From contig BPIQ01000001.1 in NCBI GenBank assembly GCA_026004195.1, forward strand, positions 124,001-188,000: a stretch of DNA of 64,000 nucleotides, in the 5' to 3' direction. The stretch comes from Candidatus Binatia bacterium (GTDB taxonomy: Bacteria > Desulfobacterota > Binatia > HRBIN30 > BPIQ01). How positions within the stretch are numbered: position 1 is the stretch's first letter; the number at the start of each line of letters is the position of its first letter. Under the pieces are notes generated by a model that worked only from the letters and a program-made list of their open reading frames with translations, was not told the origin of the DNA and ran no database searches. Positions 13,020 to 22,866 of this stretch are shown here, in pieces. A program made the position numbers and the translations under genes.

Positions 13020-13862
13020 ATGAAACGGTGGGCCATGTGCGCGCTGGTTTTGGTGTCGCTTCCCGGCGTGTTTTCTCGGGCGGCGCGTGCAGCCGAGGTC
13101 GTCGCCGCCGACGGCCGGGTGGAACTTCTGCGTGCGGGGGAAGAGGAGTGGCGAGCGCTCGCGCCGGGCACGAAGATTTCGGGCCTCGACCAGGTGCGGA
13201 GCGGGGAGGGCAAGGCCGACCGGGTGCGCCTGCTCTTCGAAGACGGGACCGTTCTCCTCCTCGCGCCGGGAAGCTGGATTCGCCTGGACGAAGAAACGCT
13301 CGCGCCCGGAAAGTCGGCCGTCCTGGTCCGGTTGCTCGCGGGCGCGGCCCGAGTCCTGAGGCCTTCCGGCGAGGCCCCGGGCTCCCGTTTCGAGGTCGAG
13401 ACGCCGACCGCGCTGGTTTCGGGGGAAGATTTCGCGCTCCGGTTCGACCCGACGGCGAGCCGTACGGAGGTGGTGGCTCTTTCCGGCCGCGCCGAAGTGG
13501 CCGGCGTTCTCGGGGTTCTCGGCCGACCCGTGACTCTCGAGTCCGGGATGGAAACCACCGTCCGGCAGGGCGCCTTTCCCGACTCGCCGAAGCGAGCGGC
13601 CCCCGAGAGCTTGGCCCGGTGGGAACGCGAGACGGAGTTCCTGGCCAGTGCTGCGGATTCTCCTCTTGCCCGCTTCGTCGCCCTCGAAGCGGTGCCCGCT
13701 TCGGGACCCGCACCCGCGGAATGCGTCGGCGCTCGCGAGCTTGCGCGGCGGCGTCGGGGCCTCGAGCGCGAAGCGGACGTCATCGATCAGCCCTTCCGGG
13801 AATTTTCTCTGACGAGGCCGGGCTTCGTGCCGCCCGGTAACGTGCGCGTCGAGTTGGAATGA
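13020..13862 (+). CDS. Secreted FecR-domain protein
   Basis: 280 residues. The ATG follows AGGAGGAGGG by six bases, and the signal peptide ends ARAAE. Residues about 50-180 match the FecR domain (VRLLFEDGTVLLLAPGSWIRL, FEVETPTALVSGEDFALRF, GMETTVRQG), a beta-sandwich found in periplasmic sensors and in many envelope proteins without a signalling role. No anti-sigma helix or sigma factor gene is nearby, so classical Fec signalling is unlikely. It is codirectional with the lipoprotein and TPR/barrel genes, about 120 bp after the latter, and is best read as the third member of that envelope cluster. The last 60 residues are charged and unassigned. Confidence 0.75.
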   Translation: MKRWAMCALVLVSLPGVFSRAARAAEVVAADGRVELLRAGEEEWRALAPGTKISGLDQVRSGEGKADRVRLLFEDGTVLLLAPGSWIRLDEETLAPGKSAVLVRLLAGAARVLRPSGEAPGSRFEVETPTALVSGEDFALRFDPTASRTEVVALSGRAEVAGVLGVLGRPVTLESGMETTVRQGAFPDSPKRAAPESLARWERETEFLASAADSPLARFVALEAVPASGPAPAECVGARELARRRRGLEREADVIDQPFREFSLTRPGFVPPGNVRVELE

Positions 13863-13910
13863 CGACCGCCGACCCGGCTTCGGGTCGCGGAAGGGACGGA
13901 GAGGAAGGTC

Positions 13911-14798
13911 GTGACGGACCTCGGTCGGCCCATTCGAATTCGGTTCTGGGGTGTCCGTGGCCGGCGTCCCGTGGCCGGAAGTGCGGCCGGGGAGATAGGC
14001 GGAAACACGGTGTGCGTCGAGGTCGAGGCCGAGGGGTTCACGATCTTTTTCGACGCGGGCTCGGGCATCGTGGAAGCGGGCGAGCGCCTTCTGGAGACGT
14101 CGACGGCCCGGAAACTTCACGTGTTTTTGAGCCATGCTCACTACGACCACGTCGAGGGTCTTCGGGACTTCCCGCCGCTCGACCGGGAAGGCTGGACGGT
14201 CGGTTTCTACGGGGTGGGCGGGGCCTGGTCGCGCCACCTACAGGGGCTTTTCCGTCCCCCCTACGCCCGTCGAACCTGGAAGGAACTGGCGGCGGAAACG
14301 TTCGTGAAGAGCCTCGCCTCCGGAGCCAAGGTCGTGCTGGACCCGGCCAAGCCCGGAATCCTGGGCCCCCGGGCGAGCGTTCCAGCGGAGGGTACGGTGG
14401 TCGTGGCTCGACAGACACGCGCCCATCCCAAGCCCGGGGTAACCCTCTACAAGTTGGTCTCGAGTGGCCGGACCGTCGTGTACGCGACCGACCTCGACGT
14501 GGCTCGCTCCCGTGCGGAGGTCGTCGCCTTCGCGAAGGGGGCCGACGTCCTGATCCACGACGCCTTCTACACGGACGAGGAGTACGAGACCGTGGGCAAA
14601 ACCCGGGCCGGTTGGGGGCACAGCACGCCACGAATGGCGGCGAGCCTGGCTCTCGAAGCCGAAGTCGGCGAGCTCCTCTTGTTCCATCATTCCCCTCGGC
14701 GGTCCGACGCCGAGGTGGCGCGCATGGAGCGAGAAGCCAGGGAAACCTTCCCGACGACTCGTGCCGCCCGCGAAGGGGTGGAAGTTCACCTGCGCTAG
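13911..14798 (+). CDS. Metallo-beta-lactamase-fold hydrolase
   Basis: 295 residues from a GTG preceded by GGAGAGGAAGG. It starts IRIRFWGVRG and has the metal-binding SHAHYDHVEG (H75, H77, D79, H80), a downstream VYATDLD aspartate and FHHSPRRSD histidine. This is the RNase Z/PhnP-like branch of the superfamily that cleaves phosphodiesters, often cyclic nucleotides. The substrate is not evident. The stop overlaps that of the convergent htrA in a shared CTAG. Confidence 0.82.
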   Translation: MTDLGRPIRIRFWGVRGRRPVAGSAAGEIGGNTVCVEVEAEGFTIFFDAGSGIVEAGERLLETSTARKLHVFLSHAHYDHVEGLRDFPPLDREGWTVGFYGVGGAWSRHLQGLFRPPYARRTWKELAAETFVKSLASGAKVVLDPAKPGILGPRASVPAEGTVVVARQTRAHPKPGVTLYKLVSSGRTVVYATDLDVARSRAEVVAFAKGADVLIHDAFYTDEEYETVGKTRAGWGHSTPRMAASLALEAEVGELLLFHHSPRRSDAEVARMEREARETFPTTRAAREGVEVHLR

Positions 14799-16138
14799 CC
14801 CCAGAGCGGGACCGTCACGTGGTAGAGACTCCGTCCGCGGCGAACGGAAAGGAGTACGGTCCGGTTTCCCCGGATTTCGACGAGCTTGCGCCGGAAACGA
14901 TCGAGGGAGTCGAGGGGCACACCGCCGAGCCCCGCCAGGATGTCGCCGGGACGCACGCCGATGCGAGCCGCGGGGCTACCACGGCGGACGGCGACGATCT
15001 CGAGACCCGCGCGGGTCTCCCGTAGCCGGACCCCCAGGAGTTGCCAGGCGAGAGCGTCGGCCCGCTCGTCGGGGAAGCGCTGCGTCCGCACCGTTCTGGC
15101 GAGCCGCCGCCCGTCGCGCCAGAGAAGAAGTTCCACCGGGCTTCCTACCGAGTGGTCCCGGATCCTCTGCCGGTACTCGTCGGTCGTGCGCACGCGGCGG
15201 CCGTCGATTTCGAGGACGACGTCGCCGGGTCGGATCCCCGCCCGCTCGGCCGGGCTTCCGTCTTCGACGTCGCGAACGAGTACACCCTGCCGGGTGGCGA
15301 GTCCGAAGTGCCGTGCCATGTCTTCGGTCATTTCCTGCACGAGCAGGCCGACCCAGGGCAGGTGCACTTCACCGTAGGCGATGAGATCCTCCATGATCCG
15401 CTTCGCCCGGTTCACCGGGATCGCGAAACCGATGCCCTGCGCTCCTTGGTAGATGGCCGTGTTGACGCCGATGACCCGGCCCTCGATGTTGACGAGCGGC
15501 CCGCCGGAATTGCCCGGGTTGATCGAGGCGTCCGTCTGGATGAAGTCGTAGAAGGTCTGCTGCTGGGTCTTCACCGCGCGCCCTACGGCGCTGATCACTC
15601 CCGTGGTAACCGTGTGGGAAAGCCCGAAGGGGTTGCCCACCGCGATCACGGTCTCTCCGATGAGAAGATCGTCCGAGTCTCCGAGCGGAGCCACGGGCAG
15701 AGGCTCGGGTGCGTCGATCTCGAGCACGGCCAGGTCCGAGTCCGAGTCGGTGCCGACGAGTCTCGCCTCGAACTCCCGTTCGTCGGCGAAGGTGACGCGA
15801 ATGCGGGCCCCTCGCAGGACGACGTGCTGGTTCGTGAGGATGTAGCCGTCGGGGCGTACGACGAAGCCGGAGCCCAGGCTCGTCCGGCGCAAACGCTCCC
15901 GGTAGGGCTCGAAAAAATCGCGGAAGAATTCCTCGAAAAACGGGTCCCGGAAAAGCGGAAAGGGGGCCGTTTCCCTCTCGATGACCTGCTCGGTCCAGAC
16001 GTTGACGACCGCGGGGCTGATGGTTTCCACCGCACGGACGACGGGGGTGCGGCGCTCGGCGGCCCGTGCCGGTGCGGCGGCAAAAAGGAGCAGGATCGCC
16101 GGAAGGAGGACCTTCAAGAGGCTTTGTCTCGCGCCCAT
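14795..16138 (-). CDS. Periplasmic serine protease, HtrA/Deg family
   Basis: 447 residues with a signal peptide ending APARAAE. The trypsin-like catalytic triad is intact: H105 in TNQHVV, D135 in SDSDLAVLEID, S211 in GNSGGP. Two PDZ domains follow (GVLVRDVEDGSPAERAGIRPGD and LEIVAVRRGSPAARIGVRPGDILAG). This layout is DegP/DegQ-like: degradation of misfolded periplasmic and outer-membrane proteins. The start lies inside the agmatinase gene (25-bp overlap), so the protease is probably coupled to the speB message. No Shine-Dalgarno is obvious at this ATG, and a slightly different start is possible. Confidence 0.93.
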   Translation of the reverse strand: MGARQSLLKVLLPAILLLFAAAPARAAERRTPVVRAVETISPAVVNVWTEQVIERETAPFPLFRDPFFEEFFRDFFEPYRERLRRTSLGSGFVVRPDGYILTNQHVVLRGARIRVTFADEREFEARLVGTDSDSDLAVLEIDAPEPLPVAPLGDSDDLLIGETVIAVGNPFGLSHTVTTGVISAVGRAVKTQQQTFYDFIQTDASINPGNSGGPLVNIEGRVIGVNTAIYQGAQGIGFAIPVNRAKRIMEDLIAYGEVHLPWVGLLVQEMTEDMARHFGLATRQGVLVRDVEDGSPAERAGIRPGDVVLEIDGRRVRTTDEYRQRIRDHSVGSPVELLLWRDGRRLARTVRTQRFPDERADALAWQLLGVRLRETRAGLEIVAVRRGSPAARIGVRPGDILAGLGGVPLDSLDRFRRKLVEIRGNRTVLLSVRRGRSLYHVTVPLWG

Positions 16139-16989
16139 TCGACGTACCCGATGAGACGGTAGACGAGCTTGGCCACGGCGTAGTCGGGAGCGTGAAAGCC
16201 CGGCCGAGGGGCGAGCTCGGTCACGTCCGCGCCCACGATACGGCTGCGCAGGGCCACGAGCCGGAGAAGCTCGAGGAGCTCGAACCATCCGATCCCCCCC
16301 GGCTCCGGCGTGCCCGTCGTCGGCACGACCGAAGGGTCGAGGCCGTCCACGTCGATCGTCACGTAGACGTGGCGGCCCAGCCCCTCGGCGACGCGCTTCT
16401 GCCAGCCGGGCTTGCGGAGGTCCCGCGCGAACCAGACGGGGATGCGCTCCCGCCGGATGACTTCCGCCTCCTCCTCGCTGAGGCTCCGGATCCCGACGGC
16501 CACGAAGGGGCACCGGCCCACGAAGCGCCGCATCACGCAGGCGTGGGAGAAGGGGGTTCCGTCGTAGCGGTCCCGAAGGTCGGCGTGAGCGTCCACCTGA
16601 AGGAGGCAGAGGTCCGGAAAGCGGTCGAGGTAAGCCTCGACGGCCCCGACCGTCACCGTGTGCTCGCCGCCGAGGGTGAAGACGAACTGCCCCCGCTCGA
16701 GATGCCGGCGGACGCGGCGGGCGATCTCGCGCATGTGCCCCCGAGCGTCCCGGCCCGCGAAGCGGACGGGAGGGGCCGTGTGGATTCCGGCCTCGCAGGT
16801 CCTGCGGCCGAGCTCTTCGTCGTATTCTTCGACCTGTTGCGAGGCGGCCAGGATGGCGCGCGGGCCGTGCCGGGTTCCCTTGCCGTAGCTCACGGTGCGC
16901 TCGTAAGGAGCGGGCAGGACGACGTAGCGGGCACGATCGGGGTCTCGGTGCTCCTTCGGGAGCCCGAGGAAGGGGGGCAATGCCGGCAC
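16114..16989 (-). CDS. speB: Agmatinase (agmatine ureohydrolase)
   Basis: 291 residues, normal for the arginase/agmatinase family. It hydrolyses agmatine to putrescine and urea with a dimanganese centre. All metal ligands are visible: H110 in GGEH, D133/H135/D137 in DAHADLRD, D213/D215 in DVDGLDPS. It lies 10 bp downstream of the pyruvoyl-dependent arginine decarboxylase gene, so the two form a complete arginine-to-putrescine route. That context favours agmatinase over arginase or guanidinobutyrase. Confidence 0.92.
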   Translation of the reverse strand: MPALPPFLGLPKEHRDPDRARYVVLPAPYERTVSYGKGTRHGPRAILAASQQVEEYDEELGRRTCEAGIHTAPPVRFAGRDARGHMREIARRVRRHLERGQFVFTLGGEHTVTVGAVEAYLDRFPDLCLLQVDAHADLRDRYDGTPFSHACVMRRFVGRCPFVAVGIRSLSEEEAEVIRRERIPVWFARDLRKPGWQKRVAEGLGRHVYVTIDVDGLDPSVVPTTGTPEPGGIGWFELLELLRLVALRSRIVGADVTELAPRPGFHAPDYAVAKLVYRLIGYVEWARDKAS

Positions 16990-16999
16990 GGGTCTCCGT

Positions 17000-17557
17000 T
17001 CAGTCCGCGGGCTCGGCGAAGACGGCCGCCGCGACGACGCTCGTCCAGAGGCCGTCCTTGTCCCCGATGGCGGACTGCGTGATGTTCCGCGTGGTCACGA
17101 TCTTGTCGGAAAGCCGCCAGACGTCCTTGCGCTCGTCGTAGCTCTTGTTGGGATCGAAGGGGACGCCGAGGATGGTGGCCAGCATGGAAGCGGCGAGGTC
17201 CTCGGCGTAGTCTCCGGCCTTGTCGTCGGTCTCCCCGAAACTGTGGTGCTCGGCGAGATATCCGTACTGGGAGCGGTCCTTCGGGATGGCGAGGCCGACC
17301 GAGGCGGCCACGAGACGGTGTGGCTCGTTCGTCGCGTTGTCGCTCATGACGGCGTAGACGATCTGCCCGGGCTTCAGCAGCTTGAGGCCTTCCTGCGGCG
17401 AGATGAGTTTCGCGTAGGGCGGGAAGATGCTCGAGACGCGGACGATGTTGAACTGCGCGATCCGGGCGTTGCGCAGCGCCATCTCGAAGCTCGTGAGTTT
17501 CTCCCGGTGCTTGCCCACGCCGCGCGTGAGGAAGATCTTCTTCGGCACGATCGCCAT
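17000..17557 (-). CDS. pdaD: Pyruvoyl-dependent arginine decarboxylase
   Basis: 185 residues from MAIVPKKIFLTRGVG; GGAGGGG lies about eight bases upstream. The family makes a proenzyme that cleaves itself between two serines to create a pyruvoyl cofactor. The site is visible as VSSIFPP (S42-S43), and the conserved YAVMSDNATNEP and KDGLWTSVVAAAVF are present. It decarboxylates arginine to agmatine, which the adjacent agmatinase turns into putrescine, so PLP-dependent SpeA is not needed. The upstream open frame adds 39 residues without family similarity. The leader can form alternative hairpins (see 17658). Confidence 0.92.
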   Translation of the reverse strand: MAIVPKKIFLTRGVGKHREKLTSFEMALRNARIAQFNIVRVSSIFPPYAKLISPQEGLKLLKPGQIVYAVMSDNATNEPHRLVAASVGLAIPKDRSQYGYLAEHHSFGETDDKAGDYAEDLAASMLATILGVPFDPNKSYDERKDVWRLSDKIVTTRNITQSAIGDKDGLWTSVVAAAVFAEPAD

Positions 17558-17657
17558 CCCACGAACCCCTCCCTCAGGAGGTCGACGCGGGACGGAGGGC
17601 GAGAAGCAGGCTCGCCTGCCGCCGGGCCGAGTTTTCGTTGCTTTTCTGCGAGGTCCA

Positions 17658-17682
17658 CCGTGGGAGTCGCCCACGGGACTCC
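17658..17682 (-). promoter_or_regulatory. Mutually exclusive stem-loops in the leader of pdaD
   Basis: In the transcript, GGAGTC pairs with GACTCC around an 8-base loop (17677-17682 with 17663-17668). Alternatively CCGTGGG pairs with CCCACGG around a 5-base loop (17670-17676 with 17658-17664). The right arms overlap, so only one stem can form. This lies about 100 nt before the pdaD start codon and could act as a leader switch. Function is inference only. Confidence 0.35.
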
Positions 17683-17770
17683 GAACCGTTCAACGCCACC
17701 TCCCGCTGGGTACGATGTGCGCGCCGCGCGGCCGCCCGTTTAACACGAACGCAGCATGCGTACAAGAAAA

Positions 17771-17791
17771 CCTCGCGCGAAAAGCGCGCCG
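17771..17791 (-). terminator. Probable intrinsic terminator of the acyl-CoA mutase gene
   Basis: Just after the stop codon the minus-strand RNA reads CGCGC-TTTTC-GCGCG followed by AGGTTTTCTT, a five-pair GC stem with an imperfect T-tract. Confidence 0.5.
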
Positions 17792-17799
17792 CTCGCGCC

Positions 17800-19464
<1,665 letters not shown>

Positions 19465-19532
19465 GGTCTCTTTCCGGCTCTTAGCCCAAGGAATTCTTCG
19501 AGTCCACCGGCGTGCCTTCGAGCAGGGGCGTC

Positions 19533-20048
19533 CTAGCGCACGCCGTCGAGGGGCACGTTTTCGAAACGCACGCGAGTTCCCGGCCCGATGCCGTGTCGCC
19601 GGGCGAAGCCCGCCGGGACCTCGAGGACGTAGCGGGAGGGAGTCCCCACCCGGAGGCTTTCCGTACTCCCGGGCCGGGCGTCCGGGACGACACCCACGAC
19701 GGTTCCGTGGGCGTCGATGAAGACCATGTCGAGGGAGATCCACGTGTTCTTCATCCAGAACGCGTGGTCTTCTTCGTCCGGAAAGAGAAAGAGCATCCCC
19801 GTGCCGGCGGGGAGAGACTTCCGGTACATGAGGCCGAGCGACCTCTTCTCGGGCGTGTCGGCGACCTCCACGCGCACGCGGACCGCTTCGCCACCCGGGA
19901 GTTCGAGCACGACGGCAGGGCTACCGCGGCAGGAGATCGCGGCCGCGCCCGAGAAGAGGAAGAAAAGTCCCACCGCGCCCGCCTTGCAATGGCGGTGTCT
20001 TTCCCCTAGGAGAAAAACACCCCGCAGGGCGCCCCGGAGGAGCTGCAT
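19533..20048 (-). CDS. DUF192 family protein, probable lipoprotein or membrane-anchored
   Basis: 171 residues if started at the ATG used here. The C-terminal 120 residues are a DUF192 domain ([52 protein letters not shown]), a small beta fold of unknown biochemical role widespread in bacteria. The segment [14 protein letters not shown] before it resembles a lipoprotein signal. The start is doubtful: this ATG shares the bases CATG with the start of the divergent gene, leaving no room for promoters, so the true start may be an internal GTG near 19960. Confidence 0.75.
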   Translation of the reverse strand: MQLLRGALRGVFLLGERHRHCKAGAVGLFFLFSGAAAISCRGSPAVVLELPGGEAVRVRVEVADTPEKRSLGLMYRKSLPAGTGMLFLFPDEEDHAFWMKNTWISLDMVFIDAHGTVVGVVPDARPGSTESLRVGTPSRYVLEVPAGFARRHGIGPGTRVRFENVPLDGVR

Positions 20049-22083
20049 GAGCCGACTGGTCTTTGCCCTACTCATCGTCGCGTTCGTAGGCTTTTTCGCC
20101 CGGACGATCTACCGCCGATTTCTCGTCCTCACGAAAGCCGCGCCCGCGCCGCGCTTCGACCGGATTCCGGAGCGAATCCGCCTCGTTCTCGTGTACGCGT
20201 TCGGCCAGAAGAAGTTTCTCGAGGGCGAACAGCCGGCCGGCTGGATGCATTTTTTCATCTTCTGGGGCTTCGTGATCCTGGCGGTCCAGGTCGTGCACAT
20301 GTTCGCGCGCGGGTTCGTCGACGAGTTCTACCTTCCGCTTCTCCACCCGCGTCTTCTGGGCGGTCCGTACCTTCTCGTCAAGGACGTGATGGAGGTGGTC
20401 GTGCTGTTCTGGGTGGGGGTCGCCCTCTACCGGTGGGCCGTGTCCCATCCGGAGCGGCTCTACGGGTACCCGCCCGCGGAGGGGCGGCTGCGCGGGCAAT
20501 CGCACTGGGAAGCGTTTCTCATCCTGCTTTTCATCGCCACCATCATGGTGACGGGCCTCCTCTACGACGCGGGGCGGCTCGTCTTCCTCGCAGGACACGA
20601 GGCGATCGAGGCCGAAAGGCCGTGGCAGCCCGTGAGCGCGCTGCTCGCGGGTTGGCTGAAAGCCGCCGGCCCGGGGACGGCCGAGTTCCTGAGCGACCTC
20701 GGGTGGTGGGGGCACAACCTCGTGATCCTCGTCTTTCTGAACCTCCTTCCCCGCTCCAAACACTTCCACATCATCACCTCGATCCCGAACGTGTTCTTCT
20801 CGAAGCTCGAGCCGAAAGGCGCCATCGAAAAACAGGACCTGGAAAACGCGACGACCTTCGGCGTCTCGTACATCAACCAGTTCACCTGGAAGCAGATCCT
20901 CGACATGTACTCGTGCACCGAGTGCGGCCGGTGCTCCTCGCAGTGTCCGGCGACCTACAGCGGGAAGCTGCTCGCGCCGCGTCAGCTTCTGCTCGATCTC
21001 CGCGATTACCTCTACGCTCACGAGGACGAAATGCTGCGGCTCGGCAAGGGGAACGGCGAGACGCCGGCCACGGTAGGCGAGAACATCGTGGGCGAGCGCC
21101 TCATCCTCGACGAGGTTCTCTGGGCCTGCACCACGTGCCGGGCCTGCGAAGAGGCGTGCCCCGTCATGATCGAGTACGTCGACAAGATCGTCGACATGCG
21201 GCGTCACCTCGTGCAGGAGGAAGCCCGGTTCCCGGCCGAGCTGACCCGTCTCTTCAAGAGCCTCGAGACGCAGGGCAACCCCTGGGGAATCGACGCGACG
21301 CGCAGGGGCGAGTGGGCGGAGGGTCTCGACATCCCGACGCTCGCCGACAAACCCGACGCCGAATACCTCTTTTTCGTCGGGTGCGCCGGCTCGTTCGACG
21401 ACCGGAACCGGAAGACGACCGTGGCCCTGGCGAAGATCCTGAAAAAGGCCGGCGTGGACTTCGCGATTCTCGGGGTGGAAGAGCCCTGCAACGGCGAGAC
21501 GGCGCGGCGGCTCGGGAACGAGTACCTCTTCCAGAGCATGGCGCAGTTCGCCGTGGAAACCTTCCGGAACTACGGCGTGAAAAAGATCATCACGAACTGC
21601 CCCCACTGCTTCAACACGTTCCGGAACGAGTACCCGCAGTTCGACGGCCATTACGAGGTCGTTCACGCCGCGGAGCTCGTCGCCCGCCTTCTCGCCGAAG
21701 GCAAGCTGAGACTCAAGGAAAACGGAAACCGGGTCGTCACCTACCACGACTCCTGCTACCTCGGCCGCTACAACGACATCTACGAGCCGCCGCGGGAGAT
21801 CCTGCGCCGGCTGCCGGGGGTGCTCCTGCGGGAAATGGAACGGAGCCGGCGGACGGGGATGTGCTGCGGGGCGGGCGGCGGCCGCATGTGGGTCGAGGAG
21901 GAACCGACCCAGAGGGTCAACGTCCGCCGCGTGGAGCAGGCGCTCGAGACCAAGCCCGACGTGGTCGCGGTGGCTTGCCCCTACTGCATGACGATGATCG
22001 ACGACGGGCTCAAGGCGAAGGACATGGAGGGGAAGGTCCGGGCCCTCGACCTCGTCGAGCTCGTGGCCGAGGCGCTCGAGTAG
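20047..22083 (+). CDS. Membrane FeS oxidoreductase with NarI-like and two CCG domains (EtfD-like)
   Basis: 678 residues. GGAGGAG precedes the ATG. The N-terminal 250 residues hold several membrane helices (LVFALLIVAFVGFFA, FFIFWGFVILAVQVV, EAFLILLFIATIMVTG) resembling the NarI cytochrome b subunit. A ferredoxin-like pair of 4Fe-4S motifs follows (CTECGRCSSQCP, CTTCRACEEACP). Two cysteine-rich CCG domains end the protein (CAGSFDDR...EEPCNGE, CPHCFNTF, HDSCYLGRY, MCCGAGGGRMW), as in heterodisulfide reductase HdrD. This combination is that of EtfD-type electron-transfer-flavoprotein:quinone oxidoreductases, which pass electrons from acyl-CoA oxidation to menaquinone. No etfAB lies beside it, so the partner is inferred. 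Confidence 0.85.
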   Translation: MSRLVFALLIVAFVGFFARTIYRRFLVLTKAAPAPRFDRIPERIRLVLVYAFGQKKFLEGEQPAGWMHFFIFWGFVILAVQVVHMFARGFVDEFYLPLLHPRLLGGPYLLVKDVMEVVVLFWVGVALYRWAVSHPERLYGYPPAEGRLRGQSHWEAFLILLFIATIMVTGLLYDAGRLVFLAGHEAIEAERPWQPVSALLAGWLKAAGPGTAEFLSDLGWWGHNLVILVFLNLLPRSKHFHIITSIPNVFFSKLEPKGAIEKQDLENATTFGVSYINQFTWKQILDMYSCTECGRCSSQCPATYSGKLLAPRQLLLDLRDYLYAHEDEMLRLGKGNGETPATVGENIVGERLILDEVLWACTTCRACEEACPVMIEYVDKIVDMRRHLVQEEARFPAELTRLFKSLETQGNPWGIDATRRGEWAEGLDIPTLADKPDAEYLFFVGCAGSFDDRNRKTTVALAKILKKAGVDFAILGVEEPCNGETARRLGNEYLFQSMAQFAVETFRNYGVKKIITNCPHCFNTFRNEYPQFDGHYEVVHAAELVARLLAEGKLRLKENGNRVVTYHDSCYLGRYNDIYEPPREILRRLPGVLLREMERSRRTGMCCGAGGGRMWVEEEPTQRVNVRRVEQALETKPDVVAVACPYCMTMIDDGLKAKDMEGKVRALDLVELVAEALE

Positions 22084-22139
22084 GCTGGCGCGCGCCCCTC
22101 GCTTCTGCTATTTGGCTCGGGCGAACGGGACATCTTCGC

Positions 22140-22511
22140 ATGCCGCTCTACGAGTACCGGTGTACGAAGTGTCGCAAGCGCTTCACCGTTCTGACCCTGA
22201 GGATCGGCGCACCCGTGGATCCCGTCTGCGAGCACTGCGGGAGCCGGGCCGCGGAAAAGCTCCTTTCCCGCTTCGCCATGCCGCGCTCCGAAGAGGAACG
22301 GCTCGAGCGGCTGTCCGATCCGAGTACCCTCGAGGGTCTCGACGAGAACGACCCCCGGAGCGTGGCCCGCTGGATGCGGAAAGTCGGAAAAGAAATGGGC
22401 GAAGACTTCGGCGGGGAGGAGTTCGACCAGATCATGGAAGAAATCGAGGCGGGAGAGGGGGAGGAGGAAAGCGGGCGGGATGCCGGAGAGGAAGGCGGCG
22501 AGGATGTGTGA
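22140..22511 (+). CDS. FmdB-family zinc-ribbon protein
   Basis: 123 residues. It begins MPLYEYRCTKCRKRF and has a second CEHCGSRAAEKLLSRF pair, the CxxC...CxxC zinc ribbon of the FmdB/CxxC regulatory family. The second half is strongly acidic (EEFDQIMEEIEAGEGEEE). The family is common and its role is unclear. It overlaps or abuts the following DUF309 gene and starts 56 bp after the EtfD-like gene. Confidence 0.88.
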   Translation: MPLYEYRCTKCRKRFTVLTLRIGAPVDPVCEHCGSRAAEKLLSRFAMPRSEEERLERLSDPSTLEGLDENDPRSVARWMRKVGKEMGEDFGGEEFDQIMEEIEAGEGEEESGRDAGEEGGEDV

Positions 22512-22866
22512 CCCCCGGTTCGCTCGCGGGGTCGCGGAGTTCCACGCCGGGCACTTCTTCGAAGCGCACGAGATCTGGGAGGATCTCTGGCTGGAGACCC
22601 AGGGGCCGGAAAAACTCCTCTACCAGGGCCTGATCCAGATCGCGGCCGGCTACCACAAGTTCTCGCTCGGCTCCCTCTCGGGAGCGAAAAAGCTCCTCTC
22701 GCGCGGACTCGAAAAGGTCCGGAAGTTTCTCGGAAACCCCGACCTCCCGCTCGAGGCGTTCTCGAGCGGAGTCGCGGAGGATCTCGCCCGGCTCGAGTCC
22801 GAAGGCGAAGCGGCGTCGCTCCGACCGCCTCGCTTTCCCGAGCTTCCCGCCTCTCAGCGGAACTGA
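22480..22866 (+). CDS. DUF309 family protein
   Basis: 128 residues from this ATG, or 120 from an ATG at 22504; both overlap the end of the zinc-ribbon gene and have purine-rich upstream sequence. The core FHAGHFFEAHEIWEDLWLE and LYQGLIQIAAGYHKF is diagnostic of DUF309, an all-helical domain of unknown function. Its 3' end overlaps the convergent gspN by 13 bp. Confidence 0.88.
   Translation: MPERKAARMCDPRFARGVAEFHAGHFFEAHEIWEDLWLETQGPEKLLYQGLIQIAAGYHKFSLGSLSGAKKLLSRGLEKVRKFLGNPDLPLEAFSSGVAEDLARLESEGEAASLRPPRFPELPASQRN

Noticed and set aside
13859..15025. 388-codon frame starting at an ATGA overlap with the FecR gene
   Set aside because: The metallo-beta-lactamase-fold gene in the neighbouring frame has metal ligands and its own Shine-Dalgarno; this frame is Arg/Gly-rich and continues antisense into htrA.
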